Assembly (NCBI RefSeq): GCF_050948175.1
Contig: NC_135197.1
Coordinates: 3,428,501 to 3,492,500 of the forward strand
Source: Xylocopa sonorina
Taxonomy: Eukaryota; Arthropoda; Insecta; Hymenoptera; Apidae
Length of the DNA stretch: 64,000 nt
Direction of reading: 5' to 3'
Of the stretch, positions 11,301-20,477 are shown in pieces. Position 1 is the stretch's first letter, and each line of letters opens with the position of its first letter. The notes beneath the pieces are model-generated. The model saw only the letters and a list, made by a program, of their open reading frames with translations, was not told the DNA's origin and searched no databases. The position numbers and the translations under genes are program-made.

Positions 11301-12310
11301 TTTTAAAAATTAGATTACAAAACAAGTGATTAAGAATATTATCTTTTAGAAACGCATGCTCCATAACATACACCTTGCAGAAACTTTCTTTTATTCCACG
11401 GAAAAGAGTTTCGGGTTAGTAACGTTTCTAATTAAACGTCCATTTTACATTGTATTTTATAGAAAATACACATTTCTCTGCACATACATTTACAGTCTTC
11501 CTTAATAAAACTATTTACAAATGTTAATTTGCTGCACACTCAGAGTAACAGTTATTACATTGTTAAATGGAAGGAGGAACTTTCGAAATATTATTCGAAA
11601 AGTTTATTTACGTCCGCGAAATATTAATCAGCTTCGCAACAAAAGTAATTTACCAAAATTCTACAATTCGCATTAAAGATCATTTTAAGCTCACGGTCTT
11701 ATTTTCACAGTGCTACAATATACAATTAAATTTATAGCAAAATGACAAAATAGTGTAGAAGATTTCTCAGTCACACACAATATGCATTAGTTCGTAACAC
11801 TTTTCAAAAAGAAGTGCTGCGTCTTTTTTATCACAAAAATAGGCCACTGCATAAAGTGATTTTACCCAACATGTTTGTTTTGTTAATGCACGTGTTACTA
11901 TGAAACTTTCACATCGTCACATCTACTGACTGACAGATAAAGTAGAAACTAAGATCTTAGCACTTTTTTTTTCATTTTTTTTGTTAATTTTTATCCTTTT
12001 ACAGAATACTTTAATTTATAATAATTGAACGTTAGGTTGCAACGATAAGATTTCAAGGATAATAGCCATTCGTGATTTCTATATATTAAATTTAAAATGT
12101 AACTGAAAAACCGCAAGATAGTATTTGAACGTTAAAATACGTCAAACGTGTTACGTTCTTAGAAGAGGTAACGGTTCGAATGCCAGAAAAATCGCAGAGT
12201 ACCGTAAGGGTCATGATCTCGGTTATCTCGCAAAATGAAAGCGGAAACACTCACCGCGATAGGAAGGCAAATATACCGTTGATCGGTCTTTGTTTCACGC
12301 ACACGGACAT
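5312..12310 (-). CDS. Animal haem-peroxidase family protein, probable pseudo-peroxidase
   Basis: Reconstructed exons in transcription order: 12310-12255, 9673-8902, 8635-8208, 7646-7399, 6213-5964, 5872-5754, 5634-5475 and 5390-5312. Junctions are GT/AG and phases agree; the total is 2112 nt, giving 703 residues plus stop. Exon 1 is tentative and the exon 4/5 join has alternatives. The N-terminus is hydrophobic (FLAIFVLV, about residues 20-27), fitting a signal peptide and secretion. Family landmarks are clear: FGQFLVHDLAHTP (about 214-226, distal His about 220), INQASSYLDLSPLYGS calcium loop, RVNENPGLTLMH (Arg about 350, Glu about 353), ITYNEFLPVVLGE and GRDHGLPPY. Active family members use haem to oxidise substrates with H2O2. 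Here the Asp before the distal His is Val, the proximal His position (about 455, context LFFIATL) is Ala, and the Asn after GLPPY is Val. The family is certain; loss of activity is inferred. Confidence 0.9.
9674..12254 (-). other. Putative 2.6-kb first intron of the peroxidase
   Basis: AT-rich, stop-dense in all frames, with no nested gene, RNA gene or clear repeat recognised. It exists only if the tentative first exon is right; otherwise it is upstream flanking DNA. Confidence 0.4.
12255..12310 (-). other. Tentative first coding exon of the peroxidase
   Basis: The ATG at 12310 opens a 56-nt frame (MSVCVKQRPINGIFAFLS) ending at CG|GTGAGT. Its phase fits the CAG acceptor at 9674-9675, giving ..AFLSRFLAIFVLVES, a plausible signal peptide. 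A second acceptor, TTTAG at 9688-9689, would need a phase-0 first exon that I did not find. The exon was chosen because it makes the whole gene divisible by three, not from independent evidence. Confidence 0.45.
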
Positions 12311-12759
12311 TTTTCCAGAACTACCGTCCCCGTACCGTAGCCGTTGATCCTATCTATATTAATACACGATAAAATTCATTTGCGTAGTAAAATTTCGCAA
12401 GAGCCGCGCCAACAGTTAAGCGCAAGACACGAAGGGGCAAACCTGAACTGAGACCGATCCTCGAACGAAAGTAAAACTTCGCGCAGTACGTCCATCCAAT
12501 CGGTTTAAAGAGTGGGGCCTCAAGTAAGGATCACGCTAATATAGGGTGTCAACAATATACGCTGTGAGCAGACGTATAACACTTACTTAAAGATACGGTA
12601 AAAGTGCATCGTCGCTGCAGTCGGATTGGTATTATGAACAAGACCAAGGTTCACCTTTCATAGACTACGTTTATCGGTAGTCGCGGTTGGACGTACAGTT
12701 TCAAGGCTCCGAAAGTGCATTCGTACTTTCGTACACACATGTTGCGTGCTCCTTTATAG

Positions 12760-13218
12760 CAGTGTTTCTTAACCTTTCGCGCGCTGCGGCCCCCTTTTCG
12801 ACATGTTACTTTTGCGTATCCTCGCTTTAAGTGTTTTTTATTACGTTAGACAAATTTGGAAACCTGAAGTTACATACAGGTCGTACAGGTAAAGAGAAAG
12901 TCTCCTTTTATTATGGTTTCATGCGGCCTAGTCTGGAAATTTTACCGGTTTCATGTGCTTGCAGTGGAGTGCGTTCGCGCAAACTTCTTCGTTCCTATCT
13001 AGGATCCTCTACGTGAATAGTGCTGCACGTATCAACCTTGGTTCGGAAACCATTCGAAGTTACCGAATACCGTGAACATTCGAATCGCTTCAAAATCTTG
13101 CCAGAAATAAGAACTTCTTGTAAGTTTCAACGAGTTTTTGAATTCGAAGTATATGCGCAATGGGGGCATCGCAGATCCCTAGAAGGAGAGGGGGCAGAGC
13201 ACGGGTTAAGAACCACTA
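12760..13218. mobile_element. Non-autonomous hAT-type DNA transposon (MITE-like)
   Basis: The left end reads CAGTGTTTCTTAACC (12760-12774). The right end reads GGTTAAGAACCACTA (13204-13218), which is nearly its reverse complement and resembles the CAGTGGTTCTTAACC termini of hAT elements. The flanks carry a decayed 8-bp target duplication: CTTTATAG (12752-12759) and TTCTGTAG (13219-13226). The interior (about 430 bp) encodes no transposase, so the element must have been mobilised in trans. Two small open frames inside (12831-13016, 13020-13226) are incidental. It lies about 450 bp upstream of the tentative peroxidase start. Confidence 0.75.
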
Positions 13219-13226
13219 TTCTGTAG

Positions 13227-13943
13227 CGTATTCCGGTGTCTACCATCTTGGTACCATTGCGCTATGCTAATTGACACTCGCAGGCTTGACCGTAATGTTG
13301 ACTATAGATTAAGATTCTTGAAGACGACGCGATGTCGCGAATGATTTACTGCGTCAGTTACATGCGTCCGTATGTACGCCCACGATCTTGATGCGGCAAT
13401 CCGCATATAAAGGTATTACGCGTCTCGGGCGATTATTTATGTCACGCGTGGGGAGACGAACTGAAATCAAAGTCTGGAGAATGAAACGATTTTAGTAGAA
13501 TTACTTGCGTGATGGTTAATTGCATAATTGTCTGGAAGATTTCAATAAACAATTAATGCCAATTATCTAAAGGTAGTCATCGAAATTCAATAACAGGATC
13601 ACATTTCTTATCTAGTTTGAAAATCTTCAGTAGAAGACACCTAAAGTTGATACGTAGGATAAATTTTTGGATTAATTGTATTAAATGTACATCTATAATG
13701 GTATTTTCTAGTTGGATTCAAATATATCATCTTTGTATTCACTTTTACTACCTCAGTGGCAAGTAATAAAATTTATCCAAATGAGATTGATTTAATAAAA
13801 AATGTGATCTTGAGGTGAATATCGATACATGCGATTCATAAACCATACATTAATTTTGTAAATTAAACATTTATATTTTGGATCCAGGGTTTCTACAACT
13901 ACTTAAAAATAAAACTGTATATCGTTAGAGAGGCCTTGAGCAC
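13227..13943. other. Intergenic DNA between Prp3 and the peroxidase
   Basis: Mixed-composition DNA with no coding stretch, RNA gene or clear repeat. It would contain any promoter for the peroxidase beyond the hAT insertion, but no specific element could be identified. Confidence 0.5.
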
Positions 13944-13949
13944 TTTATT
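13944..13949 (-). promoter_or_regulatory. Candidate Prp3 polyadenylation signal AATAAA
   Basis: The first exact AATAAA on the minus strand downstream of the Prp3 stop, about 155 nt past it. The distance suits an insect 3' UTR. Confidence 0.5.
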
Positions 13950-14101
13950 TTCGCTCTACGTGCCATCGTTTACATTTTTCACTTTCTGCTATTTGTTTGC
14001 TTTCATAATAATTAATTATTTAAAATGTATTGAAATTATCTATGATCGCGTCCGTATCAACATGTTACGCACTTATTGCTCGAATATTACAGTACCTTCT
14101 T

Positions 14102-16492
14102 TTAAGAATGAATATCATCTGTGTTATCAAGCACTGCCCCGCTGTAAGCTAAGTCCCAGTAATGTTCAACTTGGTGCTTTTTAAAGTGCTCTCGAGCCAT
14201 TTTCTCGATCGGGCAAACTTTGAATTTGATCTCTCCGAAATGACGCTGTTTGCTAGTACCTTCCCACACAAGAACGCATTTGTTCGGTACATCGTTCCCA
14301 TCATTATCTTTTACAATGTCTTCCTCCCATTTAATCCGATGCATCATTAATCGTTTGTATTTACTTAACTGTTTTGCTCCTCCCTCTACAACAACAACGT
14401 TGCAGTCTCGGAAAAGCATTACGCACCCTGTAAGATAGAGTTGTTTCGCATTTGTTTCTACTTTGAATTTCTTCGAGGCGTTGTTTAAGAGATCGCGTAT
14501 TCTGAAAAATAACGATATAGATTATTATCAAATCACAATTATTTGGTATTTTTTTGTATCCGGTATTGAGCCGAATATAATAACTTCAATTATTGAATAC
14601 TGGCACAATGTACCATTAAGAAGTCAAATTGACCATTAAATTCCTGAAAATTTGCACGTGCAATGTAAAAATAATTTATTTATCTATATATTTTTAACTA
14701 TACCTGTAAACAGCTACATGTACACCGAGTGTGGTGTCTTCTTTAAGTTTTCGAGCTTTCTTTTCGCGCCGTTGATCGGCAGTAAGCCTCCGAGCTGCGT
14801 TAGCATCTTCGTGCGCTTTTAGTCTCTTAGCCATTTGTTGTCGAACATGAGCTTCTATTTTCGTAGGATCATGTACGGCTTCTGTGCCTAATACTCGCAT
14901 AAGATTCGAGATTCGCAATTTTGGTTCCGGTGGTGGTTCCAAACCTAATCGTATTTTTTCTTGCTCTTCCTTCCATGCTTCCCGTCTATTTTGCCTACGT
15001 AATTTCTTACGTTCTTTTTTCGTCAAAAATACAGGCATATATATTGGTTTTAGGGGATCAGCTGATATGAAAAGAAAGTAAAATGATAGTTAGCAAACGT
15101 TCAAACGGACATTTCAGATGTTATAGTCTAGTAAATGTATTTAAAATAAATACGTACTTGGAGGTCGCATTTGCGTAGGATGCTCTACAAGATTAGTGAT
15201 AGTGGAATTTTTAATAGTTGTAGCTTCATCTTCATTCGGATATCCTCCTGTTAATATAACAGAATCCCACCATTCTACGTTAGGCACATCTTCGCTAAGA
15301 GCTTCAGTTTTTGGTGCTATCAGTGCCAGCTTAGTCGCTGAACTTATACCAGTTTTTCTGGCAATTTGACTAATCTCATTCTGTAACTTTTCTAACTGCG
15401 CTTTCATACGAATTCTTTCTGCTAGTTGTTGAAATTTTCCAGGTTCATGAAATTTTAGTGTTCGTTTGCCACGCACCGCTGGTTTTACGCCTATTCTGGT
15501 ATCAAAGAAATGTGTATCTTGAATTTCTTCCGGACCTTTCGATTCTTGTAGCTGAGCTTTAAATTCTTCGCGTTTTTTTGCTCTTATGTTAGCTTTCAAT
15601 GTTGGCACTACTTGTGTAAGTTGAACCTCTTTGCCTGTTATATCTACAGTTCTGCCAGATTCGTCCAAGATTAGTGGGGTTGGCTTGTCAGGAACGCTGA
15701 CATTACCAAGTAAACCTGAACTTAGTTTACTTCTAATTTGAGCTTGTAAAGCAGCAATTTTTCGTGCTTTGTCAGAATCTGTTTTACTCAAGAGACCTTG
15801 ATTGTACATGCTTCCTACTGTTGGTAATGACTCTCGTGCTTTCAGAAGAGGTTTCACCGGTGCAACCTCTTCCTGCTTTATAGCTTTCAGCGCTCTCTTT
15901 CTTTCTTCAATTTCTCTTTGCGCATTGGCCATCATTTGTCTTATCTGTAAAAAATTAATAGACGTGTAATTAATACAATATGTACATTTGCAATTTTAAA
16001 CATATCTTCATATATAAGGTACCTTATCCGCAGATAGCTGCGCTTCCGTTGTCTTTTCATTTTTGACTTCATCATCCCTATATCTGGGTTTTTTCGCCTC
16101 TCTGTCTTTGTCCTTATCTTCCGCATGGTTTCGTTTTTTACTTTTTTGTGCTGCTTTGGCATCATCATATATTGCAAATATTTTTTCAGTTAATTTCGAA
16201 GCTTTCTTATCTTCCAATAAAGCAGACAATTTATCTACAGAATTCGGAAAATTATAAAAATACATTAATCATTTTTTACAGAAATAATAAATCTGCAGTT
16301 AGATATTACACAGTTATAACTTGACACTGATAATAATTACAAACCTGCAGTTTTTCGTTTATCATAACCTGAAGTGATACAATTGACAGCCGTGGTGACA
16401 ATAGATGGTTCCCCGAAACCAAGAAACTTGTGAACCGCCTTTTCAATTTGCGGTTTCATTTCGTCAATTTCTTTTCTCGTTAAATACGACAT
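14102..16492 (-). CDS. Prp3: U4/U6 small nuclear ribonucleoprotein Prp3 (PRPF3)
   Basis: Five exons in transcription order: 16492-16345, 16234-16023, 15944-15158, 15061-14704 and 14501-14102. All have GT/AG borders with matching phases; the total is 1905 nt, 634 residues plus stop (human PRPF3 is about 683). Prp3 binds U4/U6 snRNA in the tri-snRNP and is needed for pre-mRNA splicing in the nucleus. The N-terminus (MSYLTRKEIDEMKPQIEKAV, then FLGFGEPSIVT) matches the PWI-like domain. A Lys/Asp/Glu-rich charged linker follows (about 70-120). The central part has KPTPLILDESGRTVD and the LTQVVPTLKANIRA block. The C-terminal half has the family signatures FLTKKERKKLRRQ, ISNLMRVLGTEAVHDPTK and MAREHFKKHQVEHYWDLA. 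The start is the only ATG in frame before the PWI match. No frameshift or missing block was seen. Confidence 0.97.
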
Positions 16493-16821
16493 TTTTTCTA
16501 GGTCTGTTGTAAAGAATTAAGCGTTTCAAATATTCGTCAACTTAGTACAAAATCATTTACTTCACAACATAACCTCTACAAATTGTAAGGTTAAGTATCG
16601 CATTTCAATTACACTTCTCTCTAGGAATGATTATTTTGTATTCCGAAAAATACCGAGAATGCAGTTGCGTCAGAAATAATTGCCATGGTATATACTTTTG
16701 GAACAATATTTGTTTTGAAATTAACAATAATCGGCAAACATACTCTAAATCATCACATTGCAACACCGTAATTGTTATTCAGGTTCGTTTAGTTATTTAC
16801 TAGATTCATGTCAAAGTGGTA

Positions 16822-16894
16822 ATGCCAACTTCTCTATTAATTTCCCTGTATAGAAAATATACCTACAGAGAAATATCCCTGGATAGGTTGGCAT
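16822..16894. repeat. Imperfect inverted repeat, 73 nt
   Basis: ATGCCAAC (16822-16829) pairs with GTTGGCAT (16887-16894). The inner arms ATTTCCCTGTA and the complement of TACAGAGAAAT also pair with one mismatch, leaving a ~12-nt loop and one unpaired internal section. It lies about 330 bp upstream of the Prp3 start codon. The size suits a pre-miRNA-like hairpin or a tiny palindromic element; neither is shown. Confidence 0.45.
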
Positions 16895-17040
16895 GGTATT
16901 TAAATTTAAAAGGAACAGAATTGGCTTGTTTCACGAAATTAAAATATTTTTAATATATTTATCGATATCTATCTATGACGTAGTACCTAATTTACATTTT
17001 TCAATCAATCATTTTATATTCTCAAAAAGACTTTTTCATA

Positions 17041-17122
17041 CAAAATACTTATCCCTGTGCGGTGGGGATTAGAATACACCCACAGTATCCCCTGCTTGTC
17101 GTAAGAGGCGACTAATAGGGGG
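17041..17122 (+). repeat. Hairpin-bearing repeat, possible retroelement tail
   Basis: CCCCT (17089-17093) pairs with AGGGG (17117-17121) and, inside it, GTCG (17098-17101) pairs with CGAC (17109-17112) around loop TAAGAGG. The block is unusually GC-rich for its surroundings and is followed by ~350 bp of A/G-rich sequence (to about 17480), like the A-rich 3' side of a retroposed copy. I recall similar 'GTCGTAAGAGGCGAC' tracts as dispersed repeats but cannot name the family. Confidence 0.4.
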
Positions 17123-20044
17123 AAGAAAGGGTTAATGAAGATGTAGAAAAGAGTTAAGAAAAAGAATTAAGACTTAGTTAAAAAAAAGAGTAACGTATGC
17201 AAAGATATTAAGTGTTAAATGTGTGCAAAGAGAATACACGGAATGAGTCTTCAATGAGAAAAGTATGAGAGAGGAAAGAAAAAATGCGCACAAGAAAAAG
17301 ATTGTTAGAATATAATTTGCATAAGAAAAGAAAGTTTATAGTTGGACAAAATAAGAACATTACACTCTTTAATAAAAAACAAGACTAAACACTATCTACT
17401 GACATTAAAAAATCCAGTAGAAAGTATTTAATCGTGCATATTATACTTGTTACTAAAAAAAAGGTGAAGAAGAGAAAGAAATATCTGTATTTGAAGAGCA
17501 ATTAAGTTCTTCTAGTTTCTTTGCGAAATTAGTAATAATGTGATGTGCAGTAATTATATTACCATATATGAAATCTTTTCAAACAGATAAGTGTTTTGCG
17601 CAAACTTCTGAAAGTAACTCTTTAAATACTGAACATCTGTTGCTGTGGAGTACGATCGAAATTCCTGAGAGGTCATCCGTACGTAATGAGAGAATTTAGA
17701 TATACGTAAAGTTCTGTGGTAGTAACTTCGAACGAAACCAATGATGGAAATCCATAAATATCGTTAAATTTTTCCAGTTATAGATGCATGTATTCTACAT
17801 TCCATTCAATCATTTATCCATGATTCAAACACTGCACTAATCAGAACATTCTGTCGGTTTATCCGCAATCTTAATATAATACCAATCTCTCGTAGCATTT
17901 GGAAAATAAATGAGATGGTATTACGTTTTAGAAAAGCTAGCTGTAAATCATGTTAAGCCATAGGCGAGTTCAATAAGACCTACGGTATCACGTAAACTTG
18001 TTAGGGAGAAATATATGAAGGTGTAAGGGACGAAAATAGTTGTGGGGGCTAGAGAAGTAGCAGTGGACCGACAACCGCAAATGAGAATGGTAGAGGGAAC
18101 TATGCTGTTCCACGCTTCCCTGGTGACCGATGAGGCCAATTCTAGGGACCACATTTGTTTCATTCGAAGCTGTTGCTCTAAACTTTTCTGTTAATTGAAA
18201 CGAAGAAATTGGAATACCCCTAAATGTTATTTTGGACCATTGTCGACCGCGAATTTTGCAAAAAACTCCGGACGCAACGTGGACAAGCACTCAGAGAAAT
18301 CGAGTTCTCTTCAAAGAGAAATGCATTGATTAAATCCCTTTAAATAGCCTTAAGAAAGCTTACCTGGCTGGAACTGTATAAAGCGGATTGGCAACTTCAA
18401 TCGAAAGCTATGCAGTTTTTTGCAATCAATAGAAATATCTTTCGCGTAGACTGTTGTACGCTTCAAGTATCGATTACTGTATTTATGACACTCAAAGTTC
18501 GTTAATTTCTCATTAAGCGTTGAAGTTAGTTACCTTTCAATTAAGTTTACTACAAAATCTTGTTAAAATTTTATGATTGAAAAGATTAGCTTAAAACCTG
18601 TTTTACTGATTGCAGTGAAATATAGTTAGAATGCATCAAGATATAAATATGGCTGTAAGAAAGTTATTCTGATTACAAAATAATTAAATTTTTTCTTATG
18701 AGCGGAAAACCATTTTAGTGCACGCATTCGATACGTTAAATTCTTGGACAGAATAACATTGAATAATAAATGATTTTTTCTTTTTAAATATTCGTTCCAC
18801 TGTACGAATTCTACAGATGATACACTCTAATACCTCTCCATACGATCACGTATATGCGTTTCGCGCGATTAACTTCGTGTACACGCAATTTCATCAGCAC
18901 CATCAAATTCGCTCCTCTTGTTCTTCCTCTTCAATTTTCTCCTGCAGGCTGATCGATGCGATAATCCGAAAGCTTCGCAGCTCCACGCAAAGTCGTTAAT
19001 CCTTCGTCGAACGCAAGACAAGATTAAAACCAAAATTACCAATTACGTCCCATTCCATGGGACGTGCATACCGAGAAAGCTTTCCCATCGAATTTCATTT
19101 GTAATTTATCTCCGGTAACTGGCTTTTTTTTGGTCCTTCTTCCACCTCCACCCCTTTTTCTCTTTTTTCGTCGTTGACTACTGGAAAAGCGCACGTTTCC
19201 GTGGTGTGCGACGGGAATATCGATGCGTCCGGCACGCTATACCGTGCCCACTGTCCACGCATACCAGCGTGTGTGCATCGCTAGCCATCCCACTAATATT
19301 CAGTCAGAACGTATCGGGTCAGTCGTGTTTCTTCGTAAATTTAACGATTTTACCGGCAGACGTGGCCACGTCCCGAAATGATGTACGGCTCGCTCGTATG
19401 ACTCGGCAGCTAATGCTTTAATATGCGCAAAGGGTGCCATGCCCGTGTCACGCGGATTACCGCTAATTGTAGTTTATGCTTTATACTACGCTATTCTCTT
19501 GTACGTTCTGTCGTCCGCTGGGTATTCGATATACATATACGTACCTGTTTATCTGGCTGTATAGGTGAACCTGCTTCCCCATGGGTACATATTCATATAA
19601 CAATTTGTATTTGCGAGAACCTCGTTATGAGTAACGTACAGTTTTGTACAACTTGCTCGCTACTGAAGTACAAATGTTATCGTTTCCGGAGATAAAGGAG
19701 ACCTCGAGGAACTTTATCAAGTGAACGATAGAAAGGGAGGGTTGAACTAGATAAGCTTCCACTCTCGAAGATCCTATGTAGACTGTGGGGCTGGATTGTT
19801 ATTTATTCGATAAGCAGGAATTATGTTTGAAATTGTTCGTTTCTCATTTGTTGATTAAACGGTGTGTAGCGGCTAGCATCGAGGTATAATAGAAGACCTT
19901 TTTCGCTACAAGCAGCTAGAACGATTTATGGTATGCGCACAAATAAGTTACTTTTGAGAAGACGTCCTTAGCGAACTTTCTCCACATGTTAGTTGTAAAT
20001 CTTAGTCGACGACCTCAGTAACACACGCGGACTCCATAAATCGA
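17123..20044. other. Intergenic DNA, no gene seen
   Basis: An A-rich stretch (17123-17480) is followed by ordinary AT-rich DNA and a more CpG-rich part (about 18800-19700). Open frames at 17948-18290 and 18817-19695 lack splice support, domain motifs or consistent codon use. I see no RNA gene. Confidence 0.5.
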
Positions 20045-20127
20045 GGGTTTCCAAAAAGGGTCTAGGCCTACGGTCAAGAGGCTACAGCCTTGACGTGAGA
20101 GGAACCAGACCCAGCGGAAACCCCGCT
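20045..20127 (+). repeat. Triple-nested perfect stem structure
   Basis: Three perfect arm pairs nest in order: GGGTTTCC (20045-20052) with GGAAACCC (20116-20123), GGGTCT (20058-20063) with AGACCC (20107-20112), and GTCAAG (20073-20078) with CTTGAC (20089-20094). An alternative stem AGCGG/CCGCT (20113-20117, 20123-20127) competes with the outer arm. It immediately precedes the putative LTR. No protein is encoded. Confidence 0.6.
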
Positions 20128-20138
20128 ACATTGCCAAA

Positions 20139-20424
20139 TGTTAAAATAACAAAATGCCCCCACTATACCTGCTGCCGCCCTTCCAAGTAAACGCGCTAAG
20201 GGCGCAAGAAGAGGCGGCACCTAGATAAACAAATACATGATTGGCTAAGGTCGAAGCACCGACTTAGCCAATCATGCACCGGAAAGAATTTGTACAAACG
20301 CGGCTGCACACGAGAGAACCAGAAAAGACACAGTTGATCTCGAGAACGAAACGAGTGCAGTCGCTCCAGAAATAAAAGAGAAAAGTGAACATCCTACGAA
20401 CTTAGTCAGATCATTCTAATAACA
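20139..20424 (+). mobile_element. Putative solo LTR with internal palindromes
   Basis: The 286-bp segment starts TGTTA and ends TAACA, the short inverted TG..CA termini of LTRs. AATAAA at 20371-20376 lies about 50 bp before the end, as in an R region. Inside, TGCCGCC (20173-20179) pairs with GGCGGCA (20213-20219), and CATGATTGGCTAAGGTCG (20236-20253) pairs with CGACTTAGCCAATCATG (20260-20276) with one bulge, placing CCAAT boxes on both strands. No matching target duplication, gag or pol was seen, so this is a solo LTR or a different structured element. Confidence 0.45.
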
Positions 20425-20456
20425 AACCTCCTCCACAGGTGAAAACTTCCTGAGCG

Positions 20457-20477
20457 ATTATCGCCAAAAGCGATAAT
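20457..20477 (+). repeat. Perfect 8-bp hairpin with CAAAA loop
   Basis: ATTATCGC (20457-20464) and GCGATAAT (20470-20477) are exact reverse complements around CAAAA. It lies 33 bp past the putative LTR and belongs to the same hairpin cluster. Confidence 0.5.

Noticed and set aside
12170..12185. GGTTCGAATGCC, resembling a tRNA B-box
   Set aside because: No A-box at the right distance and no cloverleaf can be drawn around it.
15941..16257. Alternative-frame open readings over Prp3 exon 2
   Set aside because: The frame continuous with the PWI-like start and matching splice phases is the real one; the others are shadows.
17948..18290. Overlapping minus-strand open frames of 71 and 100 residues
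   Set aside because: No recognisable domain, no matching splice sites, and two competing frames over the same DNA.
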